Positions 47,133 through 57,915 of a DNA stretch of 64,000 nucleotides are shown here, piece by piece. The translations under genes and the position numbers were made by a program. How positions within the stretch are numbered: position 1 is the stretch's first letter; the number at the start of each line of letters is the position of its first letter. The notes under the pieces are model-generated. The model was not told the DNA's origin and did not search any database. It worked only from the letters and a program-made list of their open reading frames with translations. The stretch comes from Lactuca virosa (taxonomy: Eukaryota; Streptophyta; Magnoliopsida; Asterales; Asteraceae). The DNA lies in contig CAKMRJ010000001.1 of the NCBI GenBank assembly GCA_928212115.1, positions 364,095,503 to 364,159,502 of the forward strand, in the 5' to 3' direction.

Positions 47133-47676
47133 ATTATTAAATACATGAGGATTGCAAATGGTTCTTGATCAACAATGTCAACTAGATCGGAATAATGCGC
47201 GCCCGTTGGCGCTGAGTCATATTTTTTTTTTGTTCTTTCAGGTTGTATATTTACTGCAACATACCATTATATTGATGAAGATATATTTAACATACAGGAG
47301 ATTTTTGGATATCACAAGACATTAAAGAATCATATGCATCTCTCTGACTTGTACTAAAGAAGAAGTGGAGTTCAGTCACCCACAAACAATAAAATCTCGA
47401 TAACTTAAGCATCGGATGGCCTTAAATACTCCATTTGATCCACTAATGATCTCGATCGTTGATGCCTAAGAAACCAATGGGAATATGATTAGGCCAAAGT
47501 GAAGGAAATAACAACATACCTTACTCTTTTTACCAATATATAGACAACATACTTTATTTTTCTATCATAATAACAATGTACTTATATTTTTACCAATAAC
47601 AATGTGTTTAGTATTTACATTGTGTTATTATATGTAATTATGGGTCTCATTTAGTAGATGTAAGAGAGAAACTTAC

Positions 47677-47911
47677 CAATCTTGATAGCACTTGAAGCAC
47701 AAAGAATGGATGCAATCTGGCAACATAACTCTACTATTTGTTTCCATGCACATCCTGCATTCGATTTCTCTTTCTACATCAGCATCCTAGAGTTTTCCCT
47801 TATCAAAACCTTCTTTTCGTGAATATCTTTTTGAGTATATTTCTTTTTGTTTCCTCTCTTCCAAATCTGTTATCCCACATTCGAGTTGCAATATTGAAGG
47901 AAATATAACAC
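47677..47911 (-). pseudogene. AIRP2-like RING E3 ubiquitin ligase exon (captured fragment)
   Basis: On the minus strand an acceptor (TTAACAG, ending 47912) and a donor (G|GTAAGT at 47676) bound a 235-base exon. It reads VIFPSILQLECGITDLEERK, then KRYSRKEGFDKGKL, a stop, DADVEREIE and the first half of a RING: CRMC...CIHSLCFKCYQDW (C-X2-C...C-X-H-X2-C-X2-C). This layout fits the AIRP2-like family of plant RING ligases, in which the second RING half is on the next exon. That exon may start at 47465 (WHQRSRS across the junction) but decays at once. An in-frame TAG after GKL and the missing start make it a pseudogene. Confidence 0.7.
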
Positions 47912-48422
47912 CTGTTAATGTACAAATGCACAATTTTTTAACATAATGAGCACTTGTAAATCATTCATTTTTCAGAACCTGAGATAGAAACGAAAATGAT
48001 TAGTTTTGATGCCGAGTTAATTAGTGTCCCCGCCTACCACCTCCTGGATAAAGGAAAAGGAAATTTTGATGGTGTTAATGAAAGTTGATGTAGTATTAGT
48101 CATCAACATTTTTTCTCAACATGAAAATTTAGCATCCCTCTTGCGCTTTATTCTTTCCCTTGAATATTCTTCATTAGGTTTCCTCTTTTGCCCACTGAAA
48201 CAAATAAATAAAGTCAAATGACTTTCTCTTTATTTCTTTTAAACATTTAAGTATAATGACAAAAGTACCCTCAAAGAATTTTTTTGCTAACATATACAAA
48301 TCAATAAGCAAAGTGACTATTATTTTTTAAATTGGTAAATTAAAACAACTAAAGTTGATGTGAGATCAAACCTTCAACAATATCATGATTGGTCACGATA
48401 CTCTTTATTTCTTTAAAACTCT

Positions 48423-48584
48423 TTATTTCTTAACATCTTCAACAATATCTATATTGCTTCCACTTGTAGATGAGTTGGCTTTCTTTTGGTTTTGAGTGGA
48501 GTAGAATGTCGATCTCTCTTGTATTTTCGTTTTGAGTATTGACATTGGCTGCATTTCTGGTGATGTAGTTTCATCCAATGTTGT
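48423..48584 (-). pseudogene. Unrecognised terminal exon-like fragment in the Helitron
   Basis: An acceptor TTGCAG|ACA at 48584 opens a 53-codon frame (TTLDETTSPEMQPMS to the end DIVEDVKK) ending in TAA at 48423. The composition, rich in Ser, Thr, Lys and Gln, resembles a disordered protein tail. A similar short frame (GQKRKPNEEYSRERIKRKRD) follows an acceptor at 48195. I do not recognise a family. Confidence 0.35.
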
Positions 48585-49916
48585 CTGCAAGCTAACATAG
48601 GTAAAGTTATATAGCATTCATAGTTTTACCACTGGAATTAGAAACTTACATATCCAAGCTAATGTTAAAAAGGTGAAAGAGAGGCTTGTTATGAACAAAT
48701 ATAAGATAATCTAACCTTATTGAAGTGGGACCATCTGTAATCAGGCAATATTTACAGGCATTCCCAATGATAGATTATATCCCCAACCGCACCAAGCGAA
48801 TAGTCTCCACCAAAATATGACAATCGACTTGCAGACACACTTTAGCCTTACAATGACCAAAAGATACAAAGAAATGACCAGACAATTTTAGGATTACAAT
48901 ACACACATAACACATATTTAAAATATACATACATTAATTTTTCTTCTCCCTCACTTACCTTCGTGCATCTCCTGCCTTCCCAATATATAAACATCACTCA
49001 TAGTCCTCATGCCCATATCCATGTCTTAGCCACACAGTAAACCTAGTCCAAAATTGATGATCGAACTTTGGTAAATTAATAGAGAAGTGTGGAATAGAAG
49101 ATAGGGAAGAAGTATTTACAGATGGAAGTCGGCTGATAATTTGTTTTGGACGATGTTATTCAAGACCCTTCAAAATATTTTAAGCATGCAAACGAAACAA
49201 ATAAAAAAATAGGACAAAATCTTTAAAACCTTTAAAATCTCAGGGTTCAATCATCGACCATAAGGTAATCCAATTAAGTGACACAAACCTGGAATTCGGC
49301 GATTGAAGTAGCAGGTGTGAGCAAAGGCGTCAGTGATTGTGAGGGAAATTGTGATTGAAGTGGGTTTCTTTGAGTCAATCTTCTTCCGACGCTCGCTTCC
49401 CTCGAGTATAATGTTTAGCAAACCCAGAATCCAACCCTAATCTTTGGTTCCTCATCGATAGCTTCTATAATCCTGTTGACCACCTACAACACTTGGGTTT
49501 TCTCTTTGCTTACAATCACCAATTATAAGAAGGCAAAAATCGATTTTGAGGACAAATCAGTGAAGCCAAATGATGAGAAAAACAAAGCTTCGAATGAAAC
49601 AATCCTCCCATCCTAATTGTTCTAGAAAACAATTACTAATAACAAGATTATTTTTACCTGATTCCATGAAAATTGAATAATAATCCAACTCTAAACCTCA
49701 ATAACATAAACAGAAACTTAAGAGTGGTTTAAGACCGATCGAAACAAAAGTTAACCTTGATCATAAGAAAATCCATATACAAGATCAAATCAAAACGATC
49801 GGAGCATGACAATCAGAAATTAGATAACATGATAATAAATAACATCAAAGGAACATGGATAAAAACTGCTCAATCACGTAACCCTAATAATATCATTGAC
49901 AATAAAATTACATATA

Positions 49917-50060
49917 CCTGAGACATGGTTGGATGAATTTGAAAGAAATCTGAGAAAAGGATATGAGTTTGAAAAGGGATAAACAGATTGATTCGAGGGT
50001 ATGGGTGAAATGAATGAAGGGAAGGGTGGTGGATGATATTTAAATAGAGAAAGGGGAAAA
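49917..50060 (-). promoter_or_regulatory. Promoter-like region and tiny first exon (captured?)
   Basis: On the minus strand a TATA-like CTATTTAAATA (about 50047-50037) is followed ~110 bases on by ATGTCTCAG (49926-49918) and a donor GTATATG. This could be the 5' end of a captured gene. No continuing exon is recognised; another good donor (GAAG|GTAAGTGAGG) is at 48958. Confidence 0.3.
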
Positions 50061-50578
50061 CACATTTTCGATGGGTGTTGGGGGTTTGGTGACGGTGGAA
50101 GTAAAACCGAAGCATTTGGAAGTTTGATGTAGATTAGTACAAGCAGTAGTGACGATAGCGAGCTGCGTCATCGTAGACATGTCGTCGGGTCACTCAACAG
50201 TCAAGAGGGGGTAGCGGTACGTCGCGGTGGTCACTGAAACTGGAGCGGATGCTGGTGCCGGCTTCACACGTAAACTCTAGAGAGAGAGAGAGAGGTTGCC
50301 GAATGAAGTGAGTAATGACTTCAAGTTGTTATCTTCTTGGCTGAAGAAACATGGGAATGGAAGTTTTCAATGTGACTCAAATTGTATTGGAGGAGGAGGG
50401 TGGCTAGGCGGCCACGAATTTTAAGGCGGTGGGGAAAAGCGTAAAAGAAAACGACGGAAGCATCTGTGGACAAAGTACTAAAAGAAGGAAACAAAAGTGG
50501 CACAAATGAGAAAGGCCAAACTTTCCTGTTCCTCAAATTTTAACAATTAATAGTATATATAATGAGGAGAGAAAAGTA

Positions 50579-50697
50579 TGATGGAATGATAGAAAAATCT
50601 ATGGATTTATATTTTTATCTTGATTTATCCCATACTTGTTTGCCTATTTAAGGCCTTCTTTGTTATCGTTTCTTGTTAAGTTTTTGAAAAGATAACA
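50579..50697 (+). repeat. CopE 5' LTR (short; start tentative)
   Basis: TGATGGAATGATAG...AAGATAACA, with a TATA-like CCTATTTAAGG (50643-50653), ends 14 bases before a tRNA-Met primer site. The left edge is a guess; the LTR may be truncated. Confidence 0.4.
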
Positions 50698-50711
50698 AGA
50701 TCCTTTTATTA

Positions 50712-50723
50712 TGGTATCAGAAC
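50712..50723 (+). other. CopE primer-binding site (tRNA-Met)
   Basis: TGGTATCAGAAC on the plus strand, upstream of a copia gag start. Confidence 0.75.
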
Positions 50724-50763
50724 AAGATCCTTAGCTGCTTTGTGAAAACCCTAAATCGCCTCC

Positions 50764-51555
50764 ATGGCCGGCAATGAAGGTAACTCCAACAAAAACAACA
50801 ACAACACGCCAGATCATGACTCGCCTTACTACCTTCACACATATGATTACCCTAGACAAATGCAAATCAATGAAGCTTTGTCTGATAAAAATTATGCAGA
50901 CTGGATTCAAGAGATGAATAATTTCTTATTTGTAAAAATCAAGATCGGTTTCATAGATGGTACAATTGAGAAACCGAAAAAAGCATTAAAGGGACATATG
51001 ACATGGATGAGATGCGACACCATGATAAAGGGTTGGCTCACCACTACCATGGAAAAGGAGAGAAGAGGGAGCATAGAATACGCCAATACTGCTTCAGAAA
51101 TCTGGCGAGACCTTCGTGAAAGATTCGGGAAAGAAAGCACGCCTAGGGCTTATGAACTAAAAAACCAACTCACCATCACTCGCCAAGATAGAACATCAGT
51201 CTCTGCATATTACACCAAACTTCTGCCTCTATGGGATGAGATCTAATATGTATTTCCCACACATAAGTGCACCTATAATAGTTGTACATGTGGGGTCGGT
51301 AGGCGGCTTGTGGAACATCAAGAAAAAGAAAAGCTCTATGCTTTTCTTATGGGGCTCGATAGCAACTACAATGTCATCAAGACTCAAATCCTCGCCACAA
51401 CTCCGACACCACTGCTGGGAACGGCTTATCACCTTGTTGCTGAGGATGAACGCCAAAGGGCCATCAACATTGATAAAAGACCCACCATGGAGACTGTTGC
51501 TTTCAAGGCGTTCGTGCCCACCAAACGAGATGGAAACGCATCACAGCAGAGTAAA
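50764..51555 (+). pseudogene. CopE gag N-terminus (Ty1/copia), frameshifted and truncated
   Basis: The start MAGNEGNSNKNNNN is 40 bases after the primer site. A typical copia gag follows: YYLHTYDYPRQMQI, LSDKNYADWIQEMNN, TEKPKKAL-like, IWRDLRERFGKES, LKNQLTITRQDRTSVSAYY. A stop after LPLWDEI (51246) is caused by a one-base slip at about 51240-51262; the next frame reads CTYNSCTCGVGRRL and EKEKLYAFLMGLDSNYN and runs to about 51555, where LTR-F begins. Protease, integrase and RT are absent. A different copia lineage from CopA. Confidence 0.85.
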
Positions 51556-51559
51556 AGTA

Positions 51560-53340
51560 TTCTCAAAACATCAGAGTAAAATCATAAACAATCATTGCGG
51601 AATAAATCCTCAGGGGATGCAGTGTGATCAAGTTGGGCTCTTCATTTTGAAACTGGAAGTACCTGAAAATGTTTAAACCATAAAACCGTAAGCACAAAGC
51701 TTAGTGAGTTCCCCAAAATACCACAAACAATATACATATAAACGGGCATTACCAAAACTGCATAGCGGACCCGGCCACTACATAACGGGCCCCACCCAAA
51801 ATGAGATATAACGGGCCCTGCCCATATAAAACATACATAATTGGGCCCCGCCCATATAAAACATACATACACATGCAAGAGTCACAAAGACATCTAGAAT
51901 CCTACAAACATAATCCGGTGGTCCGACATTGGTGCCTTCGACCTACGGGTACAGTGAAGAGACTCACTTAAACTACTCAACGGAAGCTCAACAGCTACCT
52001 CAACAACAGAATAGCTAATCCAAGCTTCCTAAATCCAAATTAAGACTAGTCCTTAGTCAAATACTAAATTCTACCCAAGTTTGACCAAAAGTCAAACTAG
52101 TCAAAAAGTCAATCATCAAAGTCAACTCAGATGACCCCCACGTCGTGGCAATTCCTTTGCCACGTCATAGTCACATCCAGAAAAAACAGACGCGTTGCAG
52201 CCTGCCACCACGTCGTAGGCCTTCATTGGCCACATGTGGTTTCGGTCAAAAGGATAGACAAAACAGACGCGTTGCAGCGCACCACCACATTGTGGGACTT
52301 CCTTGGCCACGTCGTGGTTTCAATCAGAAGGAGTTTTCTTCAATAAGAGCTTAAACCATAAGGAACAAAGTTAAAAGCATCAGATCTGATTCCTAATAGC
52401 TTCATAATGGATAAATTTTCAAACTTTATCCATTAGGAAGGTCTAAACTACCAAGATCTAGACTTTAAGCCTCAAAGGGACTCATAAATGCACATTTCTC
52501 AACTTAATCCATTAAGTCCAAGTCTCCCACTTTCAGATATGAATCGGCAATATGTCTAGATGGATAATGTTTCCAGCTTTATCCATAATAATGTCACAAT
52601 CTTTCTAGATCTAAACTTTAATACACCAAAATGGCCTAAAGGACCAAGATAACTTGCATGGCTAAAAGGGAAGACAATAGATGATAACTTTCATATTCCA
52701 TGAGGTCCAAGAAGCATTCCAAACTGATCAAAAGATGTTGGAGTCCACTCAATTCCAAGATCACTCATAAAATGGACCAAGAGTGCCAAAAATCACAAAT
52801 GAAGAAATCTAAAGAACTAAAGAGCAAGATTGGAACTTTATACTCATAATAGCCCACAAATGTAGTGCCTTTGATGGATCCAAGCTTAAGCATCATTCCT
52901 TGCAACCAAAAGAACCTTCTTGACATTCAAGATTCATCAAAATATCATAAAAAGCATCCAAAAGAGGAGAGATAAGAGGGAATGAGTTCAAATCTTGAAG
53001 TGGAGTATGGGGTTTCTCCCAAGGGGTTCTTGATATAATAAATGTTGCTAAAATGCTCAAAAATACGGAACCTTATGCTTAAATACTTTGAAAACCCTAA
53101 AAGCATGGGCTTAGGCTTGACATATTTCTACTCTGTGGCCACGTTTCTCCACTCCGTGGGTTGCCACGTCGTGGAGCTCTGATCTCCACTTTGTGGCGAT
53201 GGTTTTTCACCTAAATCCACTTCACCTTTAATCAGCCATTACTTCTTCGTCTGAAATCTGTTTTCGGCAATCTTTATATGCATGAAAAGGTATTGACAAG
53301 CCCCACAAATCTATCTAATTAATTTTTACTTAAAACATAC
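51560..53340 (-). repeat. LTR-F: truncated gypsy LTR related to the ChrB LTR
   Basis: Shares ordered blocks with the ChrB LTR: CATCAGAGTA, AAGCACAAAGCTTAGTGAG, a short repeat array (51757-51860 here), AAGAGACTCAC, and palindrome clusters. Its own motif is CCACGTCGTGG (52129-52320 and 53140-53200). Neither TG...CA edge is found and no interior follows, so it is a fragment. No coding sequence. Bases 52330-53130 are AT-rich and featureless. Confidence 0.6.
51757..51860 (-). repeat. Short hairpin repeat array in LTR-F
   Basis: Repeats of CGGGCCCYGCCCATATAAAA with spacers. In element sense GGGC-RGG-GCCC forms a small hairpin several times over. It sits at the same place as the UUCG array in the ChrB LTR. 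Confidence 0.55.
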
Positions 53341-54373
53341 TGAAATAAAATCCTTAATGAAAGAAGTCCAAAATATTACTTTTCCCACTTTACCTTTTGA
53401 CTCCAAAACACAAACCAATGGCTTAGATCACATAAATAACATGGTCAACATACAATAGGGTCTAAAACTTATTTCCTTGAAGCCCAAGGCCTTTACTTGA
53501 TCCATTTATTGTCCACAATCCGTAAATAAGAAACTTCTCGAAACCCTAGTATTTTGAAAAGTTTAAAATACACCGTATACTATATATGATTAAAAGTTTA
53601 GTATATTATATGTATAAGATAAGTCATTCAAATCGCTAATATGCCTCATTCACGAAGTCAGACTATAAGGGGGTATACGGAAGCAACCTATAAAATAGAT
53701 GTTGAATGGGTGTCCATTCTCACCCACCGCTCCCTTGTTTGGTGGAGGGTCGTTAGTAGAACGGATTTGATGGGACATGACCTCTTAAAAGTATGATGCT
53801 ATTAAAGTACTAGAACCTTTTAAATAAATCTCAACTATAGTTACTTTAGGAAAAAATTGAAGTGTATCCTAATCCATGAAAATGCACGTCACTCTTTATA
53901 ACTCGTTAGTGGAGCGTTTGTGGTTAACCAACACACAAGTTTGGGACTATAAATATGAGTGATGGAAAAATCGAAAATTATCATTGTTGATGGAGCATGT
54001 GTGGTTTACCATCACATCAATTTGAGATGATAAATGACCTCGAGGTTGTTAAGCAACTTTTCATGGTTATTTACATCGTATTTGTGATCCTCGGCATCCC
54101 AGTCACAAATTGAAGAGCATAATCTGACATTCAAACATGTCATTAATAAGATTCAATGCATGTCACTTGATCTAGGAATTTCATGATAGATTGAAATTGG
54201 TGAATGTTTCCCTACCATAATAAATGCACAATTCGATTACGACATCCTTCTTCTTTATTGTGAATTGTATTTTGGATCCTAGACTTGAATATTTATTTTC
54301 GGGTAAAATATTAAGGATTTATATCACTAACTAAAACTATGTCTATATATATATATATATAGATATCTGGTAA
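53341..54373 (+). other. CopD leader region (CopA family)
   Basis: From about 53530 on, it is the reverse complement counterpart of the CopA leader: GTGAATGAGG-like block near 53645, TGGAGCG...GTGGTTAACCA near 53911, TGGAGCATGTGTGGTTTACCA near 53992, and the stem-loop 54081-54109. No LTR or primer site is found upstream. Bases 53341-53530 are unassigned. A TA repeat is at 54343-54361. Confidence 0.6.
54081..54109 (+). promoter_or_regulatory. Conserved leader stem-loop, CopD
   Basis: TTTGTGA (54081-54087) pairs with TCACAAA (54103-54109). The loop is the exact reverse complement of that in CopA and CopX as printed; strand-corrected, the element sense reads TCCTCGGCATCCCAG in all three. Confidence 0.5.
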
Positions 54374-54627
54374 CAGTGAACTCGTTTCTACTCAAACTTC
54401 CACTGCCCACTCGAACTTCACTCTTCTCTCAATCTTGGGCAAAGAGAAGTTCATTGGTCCTAACTACAAGCATTGTATGAGAAACCTTAAGATGACTCTT
54501 AGGTACAAGAACAAAGAATATGTTCTCGACAAGCCTCTTGAAATGATTGATGAAACTACCGCTACTCCTGAGGAGATTTCTCTCCATAAAAAACATGTCG
54601 ATGACGCCACCAAGATCTCTTACATCG
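54374..54627 (+). pseudogene. CopD gag start (Ty1/copia), cut by ChrC
   Basis: Reads STAHSNFTLLSILGKEKF, GPNYKHCMRNLKMTLRYKNK, EYVLDKPLEMIDETTATPEE and HVDDATKISYI, collinear with residues 20-85 of CopA gag (RYENKEYVLDKELKVPE, ATPEELAEYE, RDATKVAWIM). The frame runs directly into the ChrC LTR at 54628, so the remaining gag-pol lies beyond the window or is lost. Confidence 0.85.
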
Positions 54628-57428
54628 TGACAACCCGAAATTTCAATCTTGTACACCCCATTCAATCCAATCAAAAGTTAGACTCGTTTCTACTAACTTT
54701 TTAGCGCTAATTAGAGTCTGTTTGAGTATTTCGGGCTTATTACATCGAAGGAATAAGTGAATGGAAGTGCCAATAGGAGTTGTAAACCATCAACCTTGCC
54801 ATAAACCCTCAAAAGAGGAGTTTACGGCCAAGGTCATGGGTTTACGGCCGTAAACACAGGCTGGTCGTAAACTCCCTCCTCTACATTCAACCCTTAGTCA
54901 TTTTTCAGCCATTCTTCACTTTTCCAAGCCTAGAACTCGAATTCTCTCTCAAGGATCTCGAAGTTTTTGTTCCAAATCTTCAAAATGGTAAGTGAATCCT
55001 TCCATAAACGAGTTAATACATCTTTTCTCCTTGAGTCACACTTGATTTCATCCATGAAATCTCTTCTTTTGGGTAGATATTCAAGTGTTCTTCATTTCAC
55101 CAAGAACACCAAGAACACACACTAGTGTTTTGGGCTCTAACCACTCTTTCAAGCTTCTACTATGTAAGTACACTACCCTTAGCTTGTTATATACTAGAAT
55201 CACTCTTTAAACACCAAGAAATCGTGTCCAGAAGAGAGTTTACGGCAAAGGAAATCTCCCTTGGCCGTAAACCCTAATGTTGGGTGCATTTGGACCCTAA
55301 CTTCTTCCTAAGGCTTGGTCCTTAGTCTAGAACCCTTCCTGGAAACTTGTAGGACCTTAAACACACAAAAATGAAACATAAAGACATGAGTTTACGGCCG
55401 TAAACACCATGGGCCGTAAACCCATGGGCCGTAAACTGATGGGCCATACCATTTAGGCCGTAAACTCCAATGAGAGGCCTAACAACCCTTAGGTGCAACC
55501 CTATGTGCTTCTAACACTTGAAGCAAGGTGTTTTCCATGTCCTAGGGTGTCCTTACTTGCTTAACTAGTTGTCTAAACACTAATTAGATACATATATGTA
55601 TCACTATATGTTAAATAGGATCCGTGTGTGCTCAAGTCTTCACTTGACACTCAACATCCCATCCAGCACTTCAATCCAAACCACTCACTGCAGGTGAGTT
55701 CATACCCTTTAATCAACCTTTGAAATGATTTTTAAATGCTTTTATGGGGGGGGGGAATACAAGTTGAAACATTCTAGTCATTGTTTTAATCACATGTGAT
55801 TAATGACTAGAACAAACAGAAAGATTTACTATTACTTTCAAGTTACTATCAAACTTATGAATTTCAAGCATGTCCAAACCTTTTATTAAACTCTTTTAGA
55901 TTCTAAAACTGTTTTCAAATCCTTTTAAACTTACATTATTGTCAAACTCATATCTATACTAATATATTTTTATAAGTAAGATTTGAAGGACTTAGGACTG
56001 ATAGCTCACCTTATTTCATGTTCCTTGTTTGGTTGTGGACTTAGGGTATCCTGTTATTTGTCCGAATGTCGTGGAAACCTTAGTTATATATCGTATATAT
56101 GTGTTTGGATATAAAAGCTTTCACTACAGTTCAGTACCTTTGTGTAACAAAGGCATACAAACGACCTTTCTATTTAACTATAATAGGTATAGTTATGGTA
56201 TTACTACTCACTATTACTATTGCAACTATACATACAAGAGACAGTACAATTACTAGTCACTACATACATCCTATTATGAGAAACAGCATACTATACACTA
56301 TACAAGAGAACACACTATACACTATACAAGGGAACATACTATACACTATACAAGAGAACACACTATACACTATACAAGGGAACATACTATACACTATACA
56401 AGAGAATATACTATATACTAGTACAGAGAAAACATCACTACACTCTGACTTACTATACAAACATTTGAATACGATAATCAGAATGTGACATACTACTTCT
56501 CGATACAACACTTCATTGTGGTATTACCTTGTAACTAGAGTCTCCTGGGGGGAGAGCGGGCATTGTGTGTATAGATCTATACGGGACAGACACTCCCACA
56601 CCCCGACTGCTAGCTACAGTCCCAGCCGATAAGGCCAAGGGGTGACTGAATGTTACTTCACTACATATGACACCGGAGGGTCATCAGTTATTCAACCGTC
56701 GATCAGCATGGTTACATACGAGTTCACATTCAAACCTTTAATTAACTAACTAAGAATTAAAGGCAAACGGACTCCCCGAGGTGTATTATAAATTTAATAC
56801 TACCTGAAGTCTGCATTTTTATCACATTTAGCTGGCAATGATACTGCTGTGGTAAACCACTATTTTCCCCTATTGCATTTATTTTGTAATTACCTCGCAT
56901 AAACGAGGCCTTAAACTATATTTTCATAATGATAGTTTCCCTGGGGAAAACTCGTACATTTGCAAAGGAACAAAACATACAAACAATCGGGTCTTGGTAG
57001 AAGACTACATTTCAGTAGAAAATATAGGATTTTCTAGAGAGTTCACCTATTTACAAACATTTACAAACTACTATGAACAATTACACTACGTTGTTACAAA
57101 CATTTTCATACAAGCAAAGACACTAAGTACTTATGAACTCACCAGCGTTATGCTGATAAACTCTTTTCAAAATAACTTGTATTCTCAGGTCATCAGTAGA
57201 CAGGTACCGATGGAGCTTTTGAGAAGATGGAGCACATACAATACTCCTCTTTTATTTTTGATCATTCATTTTGGTGTCTTACAAACTATACAAAACACGC
57301 TTGTATTAAAATTATTCTATTAATGCAATGGATGTGGTTGCTTGTTTACTATTATGCATTGTTGTGATACTGTACATGACGTCCTCCACCCCACAACGTT
57401 TCCGCCGTTCCGGTTTTGGGGTGTGACA
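54628..57428 (+). repeat. ChrC 5' LTR (2801 bp)
   Basis: TGACAACCCG...GGGTGTGACA, very long for an LTR. Carries TTTACGGCCGTAAA-type palindromes (54812-54872, 55239-55283, 55388-55468), a G-run at 55745-55754 and a 24-bp tandem array (56287-56430). The same family as, or close to, the solo LTR at 19958-22791. No genes. Confidence 0.93.
56287..56430 (+). repeat. 24-bp tandem array (six units) in ChrC 5' LTR
   Basis: Six exact-length units of the type CATACTATACACTATACAAG + RGAA; units 1, 3 and 5 (ending AGAGAA) alternate with 2 and 4 (ending AGGGAA), suggesting that an earlier 48-bp duplication was copied. Because 24 is a multiple of 3, both strands show meaningless open frames. Confidence 0.9.
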
Positions 57429-57431
57429 GAT

Positions 57432-57443
57432 TGGTATCAGAGC
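57432..57443 (+). other. ChrC primer-binding site (initiator tRNA-Met)
   Basis: TGGTATCAGAGC three bases after the LTR end. Defines plus orientation. Bases 57444-57915 are leader with nothing recognised. Confidence 0.9.
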
Positions 57444-57915
57444 ATTGTTTATAGTGAATCAAGTATATCAACCCATAAAAGATATACAAACTATAAACGT
57501 AACGGGATTAAAACACTCTGAACAAGAATATATACTTTTAAATAATAAAATATTTAACTAAGTATATATACATCTATTCATACCCGGGGTCAGTATCATA
57601 CTAGATAAGAACAAAAGTATTAAGATTGTTGAACAACACGATTTGGCTTAGATACATATAGTCAAATCTAGGGGGATATAGCCTGATCAACTATATTTTC
57701 CAAGGAGTGACTAGCATGTACCTAAGAATGATTGTGGTGTTGCAACAAGTCTAAAACTTATCAACACTACTACAACGAGAACATTAGAACATAACATAAA
57801 CCTAAAATACTATAGGAGTATTTTGTGTTACTATAATTACTTATGTGCAATCTAAGAAGGGTCTGTATTAGTACGTCTATTAACTATTCTTTTCCCATAT
57901 TCTCGCGTAGATAAC

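Larger units (their letters stand above)
47182..50570 (-). mobile_element. Helitron-like element with captured gene fragments (5' edge uncertain)
   Basis: The 3' terminus on the minus strand reads a GCGCC-AACG-GGCGC hairpin, then GCATTATTCCGATCTAG followed by T: the classic Helitron 3' signature (hairpin, short spacer, CTAG, insertion before T). The interior has no transposase or helicase but contains exon-like pieces with splice sites, including a RING-domain exon (47677-47911). The 5' end is not resolved; a TCTCTCCTCATTATATA word at about 50572-50556 is a candidate but is not preceded by A. Confidence 0.55.

Noticed and set aside
49870..50115. 81-codon minus-strand frame as a host gene
   Set aside because: Low-complexity Pro/His/Phe composition typical of a 5' UTR; only a possible three-codon first exon is supported.
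56099..56511. Open frames with repeated YTIQEN or CIVYSVFS
   Set aside because: By-product of the 24-bp array, whose unit is a multiple of three, so stops are absent on both strands.
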